Below, piece after piece: positions 7,693 to 16,164 of a DNA stretch of 19,191 nt. Each line of letters starts with the position of its first letter. Position 1 is the stretch's first letter. Below the pieces are notes generated by a model, which saw nothing but the letters and a program-made list of their open reading frames with translations, had not been told where the DNA came from and ran no database searches. Position numbers and translations under genes: made by a program. The stretch is from the NCBI GenBank assembly GCA_014904845.1, contig MU119789.1, positions 1 through 19,191 of the forward strand, given 5' to 3'. This stretch comes from Acephala macrosclerotiorum (taxonomy: Eukaryota; Ascomycota; Leotiomycetes; Helotiales; Mollisiaceae).

Positions 7693-9596
7693 TCATACAA
7701 GACGGCTTGTGTCATCGCTCGTTCTAGGCAAGTTCCTGGTGCCGCCGAATTTCTCGACGTCGTCTCTTCGATCCTCGGTCCCCGTGCTGGTGGTAGTAGA
7801 GAGACTTAGAGACAGGCTGGCCTTGGACATTGGTGTTAATGGTAAGGGTTTGTTGCACTCTACATATGCTGCTCTCTTCGCGGTTGTGAAACCGGTGTTT
7901 TGAACAGTAAGCTCTTTGCGTGTTGTATTATCCTCCGCAGCCGCGCCGGAAGTAGGATTTATTCTAGCTGATGAGTTTGTTTCGACTGTAAAGGCCTGAT
8001 TCGATTTGATATGGAACTTCAGTAGTGATAAGGAGATGAAATGCTGTTCTGGTTTCTCGACGATGGGGAATGGAATGGGCTTGCTGTCGGAACCACCAGG
8101 TGAGGCTGAATTGAGGCCATCCCCCCACCCCTCAACACCCATGCTGATAGGATGAGTCGTAGATCCCAGGACCTTGGGGAAGAACCTTACAAGGCTTGCG
8201 CGAATGGAAGGCATACAAGCGCAGAATATGGCAGTGGTTGTCTCCAGGGTTGACCAGAAGGTCGTGGGAATATTGTCCCATGTTGGGTCAGCGGTCAAGC
8301 CGAATGTTCGAAGGCTGTCTAGGCGGACGATAGAAGTTACGCAGACACTACGATGGGAGCAATATTGTCAGCAAAAGAAAAGAATAATGTAAGTTAAGAC
8401 CGGTAGAGAGAACGGTACTGACAATCCTCCGACTCCAAACATGGCATACAATCCCACTTTCTTCTTCCTGGTCAGTTGAAGATGTCGTAGCTCGTTCATG
8501 GGGAGGAGTATGATCATGATGTCTTGAAAGATGTTGATGGCGGCATTAGCCCAGGCGACCGAATTATAATTGACGCATCGGCCACCTTTCATATCCTTCC
8601 TCCAGGTGTAGACGATCGGATGACATTGGAAGATTGTCGCGAGAACAAAGGCTACCGCGCTTGCCCCACAAAAGGTCATCGTTGCCCAACATGCGACACG
8701 GAGCGATTTCCTTGGAAAGACGCGCAGGTAGAAGAACAGGATAGAGATTTTGATAAACCCGATCGTCAGGACATATAAAATCTCACAGATGTAAACTGTC
8801 CACGCGTGTTAGGATAAATATAATGAGAAAAATATAGGATACGTACACCAGTAAAAAAGTCGAGGAATAGCATCCAGATTAATGTTCCACACATGTTCGC
8901 CAAAGCCGTTCTTCTCGACTGTTAATCCTGTCAGCTTAATGGGCCACACTACGGGCAGAGGTAGGGATACGTTGTACACCAAAAGCAGTGAAGAAAACAT
9001 CTGTCAACTTGCAACCTTAAAGTTAGAAAAATGATTCTATGGAGGGTTGATCGAAGCTTACAACAGCAGCAGCAATGAACCAGTCATCGCTGTCAAAAGT
9101 CTGGTTCAATAAAATGCGGGTAGAAAATCGTATGAGTGCGGCACCATTTGTGATAATGGCGCAAACTATGGTCATGATCCTGATCTTTTTGTTTTGAGAC
9201 TGGTAGGGGCGTTCGCAGATGGCAGCTTGGATTTTGGAGAGATCTTGGATTGCAAGTTAGCCAGTGCATCTTTTCTTTGTTAGATGTACGAACCAAGGGT
9301 CTCGGCCAAAGTGCAATTGGCCATCATGCAAGCAGATGTTGTCTGCACGAGTCGAGCACTTGAGCACTGGCACGTAGTATTTATTAACGTGCATCCTACA
9401 CCAGGTATGGTGTGCGCTAAACAGCTCAGCTATACTCCGAATTAATAACGTCTCTTCTCTTGGAAGGCGCGATCAATTGACGTACCCCGCATGGCGAGAT
9501 CTGCGCAATCTCCCCAGCAATAAATGATGCATTCTGAGAAAGAGCAGTACTGCCGGTCGCCAGATTCAGTAGTAGGAGGGAGTAGTCCAACTTCAT
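7693..9596 (-). CDS. CFEM-domain PTH11-like seven-helix receptor
   Basis: Six exons join in phase on the minus strand: 9596-9486, 9429-9294, 9243-9062, 9000-8847, 8795-8423, 8347-7693, giving 536 aa. The introns (56, 50, 61, 51 and 75 nt) have donors GTACGT, GTTCGT, GTAAGC, GTACGT and GTCAGT; branch CTAAC is visible in several. Residues 1-20 form a signal peptide. Residues 34-92 form a CFEM domain with all eight Cys (36, 40, 50, 57, 59, 71, 76, 92). Then come a rhodopsin-like/PTH11 membrane region (IRFSTRILLNQTFDSDDWF, YICEILYVLTIGFIKISILF, VAWANAAINIFQDIMIILLP, IVRLDSL) and a cytoplasmic Ser/Thr-rich tail of about 150 residues. The family acts as plasma-membrane receptors for surface and host cues upstream of G-protein signalling. 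The Asp usual in haem-binding CFEM domains is absent (CTLINTTCQC), so haem capture is unlikely. The ligand is unknown. The gene is intact although a RIP-damaged gene and AT blocks lie nearby. Confidence 0.9.
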
Positions 9597-9978
9597 GATT
9601 AATTCCTCTAGAAATCCGAGGGAGAAGGCAAGAGGTGACAAATCTCTCAAGGCTAGATGCGAGCTGGCGGGCGCATTTTATTAAAGTTCTGCTCTGACAT
9701 TGTGACATGGTACCGATATGCATGATCTCCAGCTGAAACACTTCTTTCTCCAGTCATTTGTCTCACGCTAGTGAAGACGGGAAGTCAAACTCTAATTCTC
9801 ATCGCGTGTAACAAAAACGTGGCTGGGCGTAAGCAAAACGGCTAAGTATCTCCTTACGGAATCACAACACATGATATTTGTGACGTGTGTAGAGAATAAG
9901 GATCGCACTAGTCAACTGAGCCGAAAGATCTCAATGTTCGAAACTAGTCTAACATGCTTATTCAACCTTATGCACACC
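9597..9978. other. Upstream region of the receptor gene
   Basis: Normal-composition DNA 5' of the minus-strand receptor gene. An upstream in-frame ATG at 9650 would lengthen the protein by 18 residues, but it precedes a poor leader, whereas the ATG at 9596 opens directly into a hydrophobic signal peptide. No clear TATA box was found. Confidence 0.4.
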
Positions 9979-10020
9979 TAAGGAGTCGCAGTCACGTGCT
10001 TTGCACGTGTACACTCCTTA
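9979..10020. promoter_or_regulatory. Nested palindrome with two CACGTG cores
   Basis: The outer arms TAAGGAGT (9979-9986) and ACTCCTTA (10013-10020) are perfect complements. The inner arms CACGTGC (9993-9999) and GCACGTG (10003-10009) are also perfect, separated by TTT. CACGTG is the E-box bound by fungal bHLH factors. It lies about 385 bp upstream of the receptor start codon and right at the edge of the AT-rich block, so it may be a regulatory site or a transposon end. Confidence 0.5.
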
Positions 10021-10024
10021 CAAT

Positions 10025-10440
10025 ATCCAAAATTTCTATATAAGCATTTATTTTATTATATTCATTCGCCAGATTGAAAGTTTTATTATAATTAAAAAAT
10101 GGATATAATATAATATATAATAAAATAATAATTTCAAATTAATAAATTTAATTTATATTAAAAAAATTTAATTTATAATTATATAATCGTAAAATTAATT
10201 TTTAATTTTTTAATATTTAAAATAAAAACGTATTTAAAAAATTTATAATCGCGATTTTAATTAAATATAATTATATTTAATTATTTATATAATAATTTAA
10301 ATTAATTAAATTATTATATTTAAATCGTTTATTATTAAAATAATTTTTATATCGAATAAATAATTAAATACGAAATAAAATTATTAATTATTTTTATAAA
10401 TTTAAACAATTGTTTATTACTATCGATTTTATATAGTGCC
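10025..10440. repeat. Short AT-rich RIP relic
   Basis: About 400 bp of A/T-only sequence in which remaining C is mostly in CpG. A 26-bp core (10236-10261, containing ATCGCGAT) recurs in inverted orientation at 13976-14001 in the large block beyond the HET gene, so both blocks derive from a shared repeat family. Confidence 0.7.
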
Positions 10441-10753
10441 GCTTTTACAGCGAAAAGGTTGTAAGACAGCTCTTCTCTTATCGAGAGGCGATGTGATTGG
10501 TTTTAAAAGCTACAAATATATACTGGGGCAAGTTGGTATACGTTTCAATGTCTGGCAAACTGATTTGGTGCTGACTTAGCAATAGACAAAATTGACGACT
10601 GTCCGGGTTGGTGCAGTGGCGAATTAATGTCGAACCCTTAGTCTTGTCAGGTGGAACGAGGGCCTGACCGCCTGGGGCGACTGCCCTCGAATAGAGACTG
10701 CAGTTGGAGAGCATAGAAATTATTTCAGTATCAAGAATGGCTTTCCACATACT
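10441..10753. other. 3' flank of the HET gene; tRNA-like A box
   Basis: No gene is supported; a 90-codon minus-strand frame (10478-10750) has no recognisable content. TGGTGCAGTGG (10609-10619) fits the Pol III A-box consensus, and GTCAGG/CCTGAC (10646-10651/10663-10668) forms a 6-bp hairpin. No proper acceptor stem or B box follows, so at most this is a decayed tRNA-derived SINE. Confidence 0.3.
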
Positions 10754-12853
10754 TTATTCGCCTAAGTCAACCATTCTTATTTCTCGGCACTCGCAAGTTG
10801 GAGTTCCGTAAGTCGTTTTCCCAATAATGGTCTTATCATGAACAACAAGCCCTACACCATTCGGGATCGTCAAGTCGTATAACAGACCAGGTATCAGAAA
10901 AACATGAGAGGACTTTATGCCTTGTGCATCCCATACAGACAATCTGAAAAGCGAGTGAGTTCCGCAGTATCTGCATCTAATCCGAGCAAGCCCTTCCATA
11001 TTCTGGTATCCTCGGGAGGGATGAGAGTACCACTCTGCTTCCCTAGCTGCTTCGTCAAGCCGGGAGATGTTGGTTTGTTGTTGAAGCTGATCCAAGCCCA
11101 ACATCTCGACTAAATTTTTCGAGACTTCCAACATCCTGCCTCGAGTTCGGGTAGGAAATAGAAAGTACCTCAACAGTTCCCTAATCTCCAGATAGTCACG
11201 CTCTGGAGTCAGATGATCAGCTGTATCTGCTTTGTTGGATATATCCCAGTGGGTGTATAACACTTTCTTTCCACTGTCCACAAAGACACGTTCGATTGCA
11301 TCGCAAAAGGGTTTTGAGAGGACTCCCGAGCAGGAAATAATTTTCTCAACAACATGCAAGAATACAGTGTCCGCAGAGCTAGCGTTGAAGTTGTAGTATT
11401 CGAAGTCCACGATCGTCCCGACATATTCGAGTTCGGGCCTAATCCTGCCATCGCGGATGATGGTTTGTGAATTCGCTTTCTGATGGCACATTCCCAAATC
11501 CCAAAGATTTTCAGTGAGCCGAGAATGACCTAGTAGCCAAGGCGCTCGGCCGTCTCTCTTTTCTCTCTTGATCGGTGTTAGTAGCAGAGGCGTATAGTCG
11601 CCATTCTCTAGCGCCTCCCAAGCTATGTCCAAGTAGGAACTGAACCGATCTCCCGAAACAATACTGGCTACTTGGTTGCGATTGTGGCCTAGTCCAAGGA
11701 GACCCCTCATGGCAAAATAGTAATCATGGGCGTCTCTGCAATCTTTCTGTCCAAGAATGTATACTGCTGCGCCAAAGGTGCGGTACTTGGCATTTTTGCT
11801 CTTCCATGTTTCCATGTCAATCCAAGACATCGTTCGTCGCCATTGATGTCCCCTTGCCAAAGCATCATCGCTAAACCTGTCCTGACCTGGATTCTCGGAA
11901 TACTTGGCAATGTTAGTCTCCGCTCTTTCACAGAGTTTCGCTGCAGTCAGGTCAAAAACCTCGAGGTCTTTGCTCAGAATCCAGACTTCACTGCCCTGGA
12001 TATACTCTAGCGTGACCCAAACGCGATTAAACCAACGGGACTTCATGACGCCAGATATACCATCAAGGAAAGCATGGTACCCCGTCCTTCTCTTCACACG
12101 TTCCAAGTCTTGTATCTTTACGTCGTCTAGGTGTATGATCATTCGTTCTGGGAAGGCATAGATCGTTGGAATCGCGAGAAGCAGTTGTTGTTGAGTGCTC
12201 TCATGCCATTGGGGTACGCTCAAATAATCATGCCAGATCTCAACGGACCCAAACTTGTTCTTGAGACCTATCAAGGTCTTGACAGGCATTTGGTAAACGA
12301 GCCTCGCAGCATCAATGCTTTCGGTACGGCTCTGCTGCGACATAGAGACAGGTTCGTGCCATGCATGTGAAATGGGAACGTAGTTGATCTTAGCCTCTTT
12401 GATGCAGTCAAAGTGCCGATTGAAGACTCGAATCGGGTGCTGAGAGATTGGGGCTTGCGTGATATCCGGTGAACTGGATTCGAGTGTCTGGGTCACTTCA
12501 AAAGCCAGAGTCCGAATTGGAGGATCGTTTCCATCCGTGAAGTCTTTTTGGCAAACCATGCATGTTGAGTCCAGTCCATCTCCCCACACATGACGAAGAA
12601 ACTTGGATTGTGGTATTTGTTGACTCTCCGACCCAAGGAGTATGGTTACTGCAGAATCTGTGTACAAGTGTTGCGGGCCGGAATTCATGAGTGATGGTGA
12701 CAGTGGTTCTTCGATACCTGTTTTACGGGGAGTCGATTGCTGTGACTCAGATAACGAATCCCCTCTCCTCCGAGTCCTTGACCGTCTGTTGCTGCCAAGC
12801 TCATTATTCTTTCTTTTCAACTGGCTATCCTTGGTGCCGTTATCCTGATCCAT
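10754..12853 (-). CDS. HET-domain protein (heterokaryon incompatibility type)
   Basis: A single uninterrupted frame of 699 aa from ATG 12853. The frame is open further upstream to 12970, but that stretch begins with TTG and has no earlier ATG. HET-type blocks occur in order: YVPISHAW (about 158-165), IWHDYLSVPQ (about 206-215), IPTIYAFPERMIIHLDD (about 228-244) and SRWFNRVWVTLEY (about 272-284). These match the family pattern of an S-H-x-W start, a D-x-L-x-x-x-Q motif and the R-x-W-x-x-E motif. The N-terminus is basic and nuclear-signal-like (RRSRTRRRG, about 23-31). Extra Cys pairs at about 98/101 (CMVC), 627/630 (CRYC) and 687/689 (CEC) could bind a metal. HET proteins trigger non-self recognition cell death when incompatible strains fuse; which partner this one senses cannot be told. 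A TATA-like ATATAAA on the minus strand lies at 13057-13063. No stops or frame breaks despite flanking RIP blocks. Confidence 0.85.
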   Translation of the reverse strand: MDQDNGTKDSQLKRKNNELGSNRRSRTRRRGDSLSESQQSTPRKTGIEEPLSPSLMNSGPQHLYTDSAVTILLGSESQQIPQSKFLRHVWGDGLDSTCMVCQKDFTDGNDPPIRTLAFEVTQTLESSSPDITQAPISQHPIRVFNRHFDCIKEAKINYVPISHAWHEPVSMSQQSRTESIDAARLVYQMPVKTLIGLKNKFGSVEIWHDYLSVPQWHESTQQQLLLAIPTIYAFPERMIIHLDDVKIQDLERVKRRTGYHAFLDGISGVMKSRWFNRVWVTLEYIQGSEVWILSKDLEVFDLTAAKLCERAETNIAKYSENPGQDRFSDDALARGHQWRRTMSWIDMETWKSKNAKYRTFGAAVYILGQKDCRDAHDYYFAMRGLLGLGHNRNQVASIVSGDRFSSYLDIAWEALENGDYTPLLLTPIKREKRDGRAPWLLGHSRLTENLWDLGMCHQKANSQTIIRDGRIRPELEYVGTIVDFEYYNFNASSADTVFLHVVEKIISCSGVLSKPFCDAIERVFVDSGKKVLYTHWDISNKADTADHLTPERDYLEIRELLRYFLFPTRTRGRMLEVSKNLVEMLGLDQLQQQTNISRLDEAAREAEWYSHPSRGYQNMEGLARIRCRYCGTHSLFRLSVWDAQGIKSSHVFLIPGLLYDLTIPNGVGLVVHDKTIIGKTTYGTPTCECREIRMVDLGE

Positions 12854-13210
12854 GTCCAGGAATCGTCTCTTAAGTGAGTGCACAGTGCGACATTGAGGAT
12901 CTCCGAACCCCGAAACGAACGCTCTCGTTAGTGAAATGTTGTGGGAAAAGCTCGCCGCTAGCGGTTTCAAATCCCAGCCACTGATGAGCCACCTCGCGGC
13001 TGCCCGTCACTGAACGAGCACGCAATCCTTAGGCTCTGGTTGATATGGCAGCTCCGTTTATATGACGTTATCTTCTTGATCCAGTGATAGTCAATCTAAG
13101 TTTCGACTGTTTCGATACCTTTATGGCCCTCAAAAGGAAATATTTCGACTTGTCCTTAGGGATTCACGTGACACGAACCTACAATAAACTGGATTGATTA
13201 TAAGTTAGAA
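12854..13210. other. Upstream region of the HET gene
   Basis: Normal composition, no gene. It contains a minus-strand ATATAAA (13057-13063), an adjacent TGACGT (13063-13068) and a CACGTGAC E-box (about 13166-13173), all 5' of the HET start. Whether any is used cannot be judged. Confidence 0.4.
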
Positions 13211-13440
13211 TAGTGGGATGTCCCTCGTACCTCGCACCATGCCCTGCCTTTGACGACTTGAACTTTGAAATAATATAAAACTTTTAGTGTATAGATTTTT
13301 TATTTGCACCGGCTTCGCCAGCGCAAGTAAAAGCGCTCTCTCTTTACAATCTCTCCACGTGGGGCTAGAGCCGCTCTACGGGGAGCGCTAACCGAGATCC
13401 CGTGCCAAATCCCATCCTTACTAAAACCCCACCTTTACTT
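13211..13440. repeat. Direct repeat, less-mutated copy
   Basis: Begins TAGTGGGATGTCCCTCGTAC and is followed 231 bp later by a second copy with the same start. Over about 170 bp the two align, the second carrying T where this one has C (for example ACAATCTCTCCACGTGGGG here against ACAATTTTTTTTACGTAGAA there). It contains a GGGATGTCCC mini-palindrome. It may be a long terminal repeat or a tandem piece of the degraded element to the right. Confidence 0.7.
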
Positions 13441-13441
13441 A

Positions 13442-13640
13442 TAGTGGGATGTCCCTCGTACCTCGCGCCATGCTCTGCCTTTGACGACTTGAATTTATTA
13501 TAAAAATTTTAATGTATAGATTTTTTATTCGTATTGGTTTCGTCGGCGCGAGTAAAAACGTTTTCTTTTTACAATTTTTTTTACGTAGAACTAGAATTGC
13601 TTTACGAGAAGTTTTATAGAGAACTTTAAACTACGAAAGC
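13442..13640. repeat. Direct repeat, RIP-mutated copy
   Basis: Second copy of the 13211 repeat. The first 45 bp are nearly identical, and the rest shows C-to-T changes increasing to the right until it merges into the AT-rich block. This gradient marks the border of mutation. Confidence 0.7.
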
Positions 13641-15790
13641 GCTAAGTACTAAAAGCGATACATTTTAACGTTTCTTGGCAAAATTTTAACGTAAAAACGT
13701 AATATAAATTTTTTAAAAATATTAAATATTATTATATAAATTTTATATAAATTTTTTAATTATTATTAAAAATAAATAATAAAATTTATTATATATTAAA
13801 TTAATTTTTAATATATATAATATATTATATTAAATTATATATTATTTATATAATACGAATTATTTTAATTATAAATAAAAAATATTAAATTTAATTAATA
13901 TATTAAAATTTTTTAAAATAATATATAATCGTTTTAATAAAAAATATTAAAATTTTATAATTATAATTATATTTGATTAAAATCGCGATTATAAATTTTT
14001 TTTAAATATTAAAATATTTATTTAAATAAAATAATTTAAATTAATTAAATTTATTATAATAATTTAATATAAAAAATGAAAATTTTTTAAAAAAAAATTA
14101 AATATAAAATTTTATTAAAAATATTACTTATTTTAAATATTAAAATTTTAAATTATAAAAATATTTAAAAATTTAATTATATAATTTTTAAAAAAAATTT
14201 AAAAAGTTTTTTTTTTAAAATATATATTAAAAAAATTATTTAAATTAATTAAATTAATTATAATATTTTAATTAATCGTTTTATCGAAAATTATAAATAT
14301 TAATAATATTATTAACGAATTAATAAATAATTAATCGATTATTAATATTATTAATTATTTTAATTTAGTATTAATAACGTTAATTCGATATTAATAATAT
14401 TTAAATATTTAAAATTTATAATTTAAAATATTAATTAAATTTATTATAAAAGTTTTAAATAAATTTATTAATCGCGTATTAAAATATTAAATTACAAAAT
14501 TAAAAATTATTAAATTTTAGTATTTTTTATTAAAAGATTAATAATCGCGCTTTATTCGATTAATTATTAAAAATATTAATACTATTTAAAATTTAATCGT
14601 AAAATCGATCGATTTAAGCAAAGTTTACGCGCGTAAAAAATGCTAATAGAGAATCTTGCAATTAATCGGTATTAAGAGCTTAAAATAAGGACTTAGAGAC
14701 TGAGCGACTCGATTAAGCGACTCAATTGATTAAGTGTAATTGTATAAACGCCGCGCGCAGTCGTTTGCAATCGAGAGTTTTAATGTTTTTATAGGCCGAG
14801 ATCCACTTGCCAATCGATTACTAATTGAGCGCCAAAGATTTTGAACATGCAATTACTGCGTGGCGCGCGCCATTGGTAAGCCGCTGGTACCATTGGCAAA
14901 TGATTAGCACGTGACAATTTTTTCTGATAATATAAAAAACGAAAATTTTAAAAAAAAAAATTTAATATAAAATTTTATAATTAATACGTTTTTATTTAAA
15001 ATATTAAAATAATTATATAATTTTTAAAAAAAATTTTATATTTTTTTTTTAAAATTATATATTAAAAAAAATAATTTAAATTAATTAAATTAATCGTAAT
15101 AATTTAATATAAAAAATAAAAAATTTAAAAAAAAATAATTTTAATAATAAATTTTTATAATAAATAAATTTTTATTTTAAATATTAAAAAATTTATTAAT
15201 TTATTAATTATATTATTTAATAAAATTTTAAATTATTATTTTATTTTAATAATTTAAATATTTATAAAACGTTTAAATAAAAAAAATTATTAAAATTAAA
15301 AATTTTATAATTTTTTATAAAAACGTTTTTATAAAATTTATAAAATAAAATATATATTAAATAAAAAATATTTTATTTATTAATTAATTTATTTATAAAT
15401 CGATAAACGAATTTTTTTTTTAAAACGAAAAAAATATTTTATATATATTTATATTATTTTAATAAAATTTAAAAATTATAATTATAATATTTAATTTAAT
15501 TTAAATATAAATAAATATATTTTTAATTTAAATAATAATAAAATTTATTTATATTATATATTATTTATTATATTTTAATTTTATTATATAAAATTTAATT
15601 TTTTTAATTTTTTTATAATTTTATTATATTAATAATAAAATTATTTTTAAATTATTTTTTAATTATATTATTAATTATTAAAATTTTAATAAAAATAGAA
15701 TTTTAAGCGAGATCTCGATTAAATGCCAAAAGCGACACATTTTAGCGTTTTTTAGCAAAACTTTGACGTACAAATGTGACCCAAATATCA
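13641..15790. mobile_element. RIP-degraded repeat element, about 2.1 kb
   Basis: An AT-rich block framed by a 62-bp direct repeat (13648-13709 and 15725-15786). I count 48 identical positions and 14 differences, 12 of them transitions, as RIP would leave. Terminal direct repeats suggest a small LTR-type or solo-composite retroelement, but no coding motif survives. Inside, similar modules recur (near 14028, 14236 and 15069, sharing AATTTAAATTAATTAAATT), so it may be several nested insertions. A less-mutated island occupies about 14590-14935. Confidence 0.55.
14590..14935. other. GC island within the AT-rich block
   Basis: About 345 bp of mixed composition between two degraded halves. It has a GCGACTC(G/A)ATT direct repeat (about 14702-14729), GGCGCGCGCC (about 14862-14871), near-palindromic GCCATTGGTA...TACCATTGGC (about 14869-14897) and CACGTGAC near its right edge. 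TGCTAAT near 14641 and ATTAGCA near 14912 face each other, possibly the remains of terminal inverted repeats of a later insertion. No coding frame. Confidence 0.4.
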
Positions 15791-16164
15791 CGTTTTATTA
15801 CGTAAACTCTACGTGGACTTTTTTTCCCTTAGTAAGAAACTTTTAACTATCGTCAAAAGCATATTTCATGCCCACAAAGCCATCATATCATCATAACCAG
15901 TAGCAGTCTTGATTCTTTCATTAAGCAGGTCTAATATTATCCAATTCAAGCAGCAATATTCGCAATAAAAAGGAGGCCCCTATTCGGCTCCTGCTGTAGA
16001 GGGGAACCGCTACCGAGGAACCAAACCTCAACACCCCACTCTCTCATCTTCAAAACTTCTCGAATCACTCAATATTGGTATATAACCATTAGTACCTCTA
16101 TGCTTTCAATCTCACCTTTTTGAAACCCTTTTTCTTCTTGACTCAAGGGTCCAATTCTCTGAGC
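15791..16164. other. Upstream region of the enoyl-CoA hydratase/isomerase gene
   Basis: Normal composition from about 15790. No gene is seen. It holds the promoter of the gene at 16165 and pyrimidine-rich tracts near 16030-16060. Confidence 0.5.
16079..16085 (+). promoter_or_regulatory. TATA box candidate
   Basis: TATATAA lies 80 bp upstream of the ATG at 16165, a usual distance for a fungal TATA element with a short leader. Inferred from position only. Confidence 0.45.

Noticed and set aside
10904..12873. Several plus-strand frames opposite the HET gene
   Set aside because: All are antisense shadows of the long HET frame, which has coherent domain order on the minus strand.
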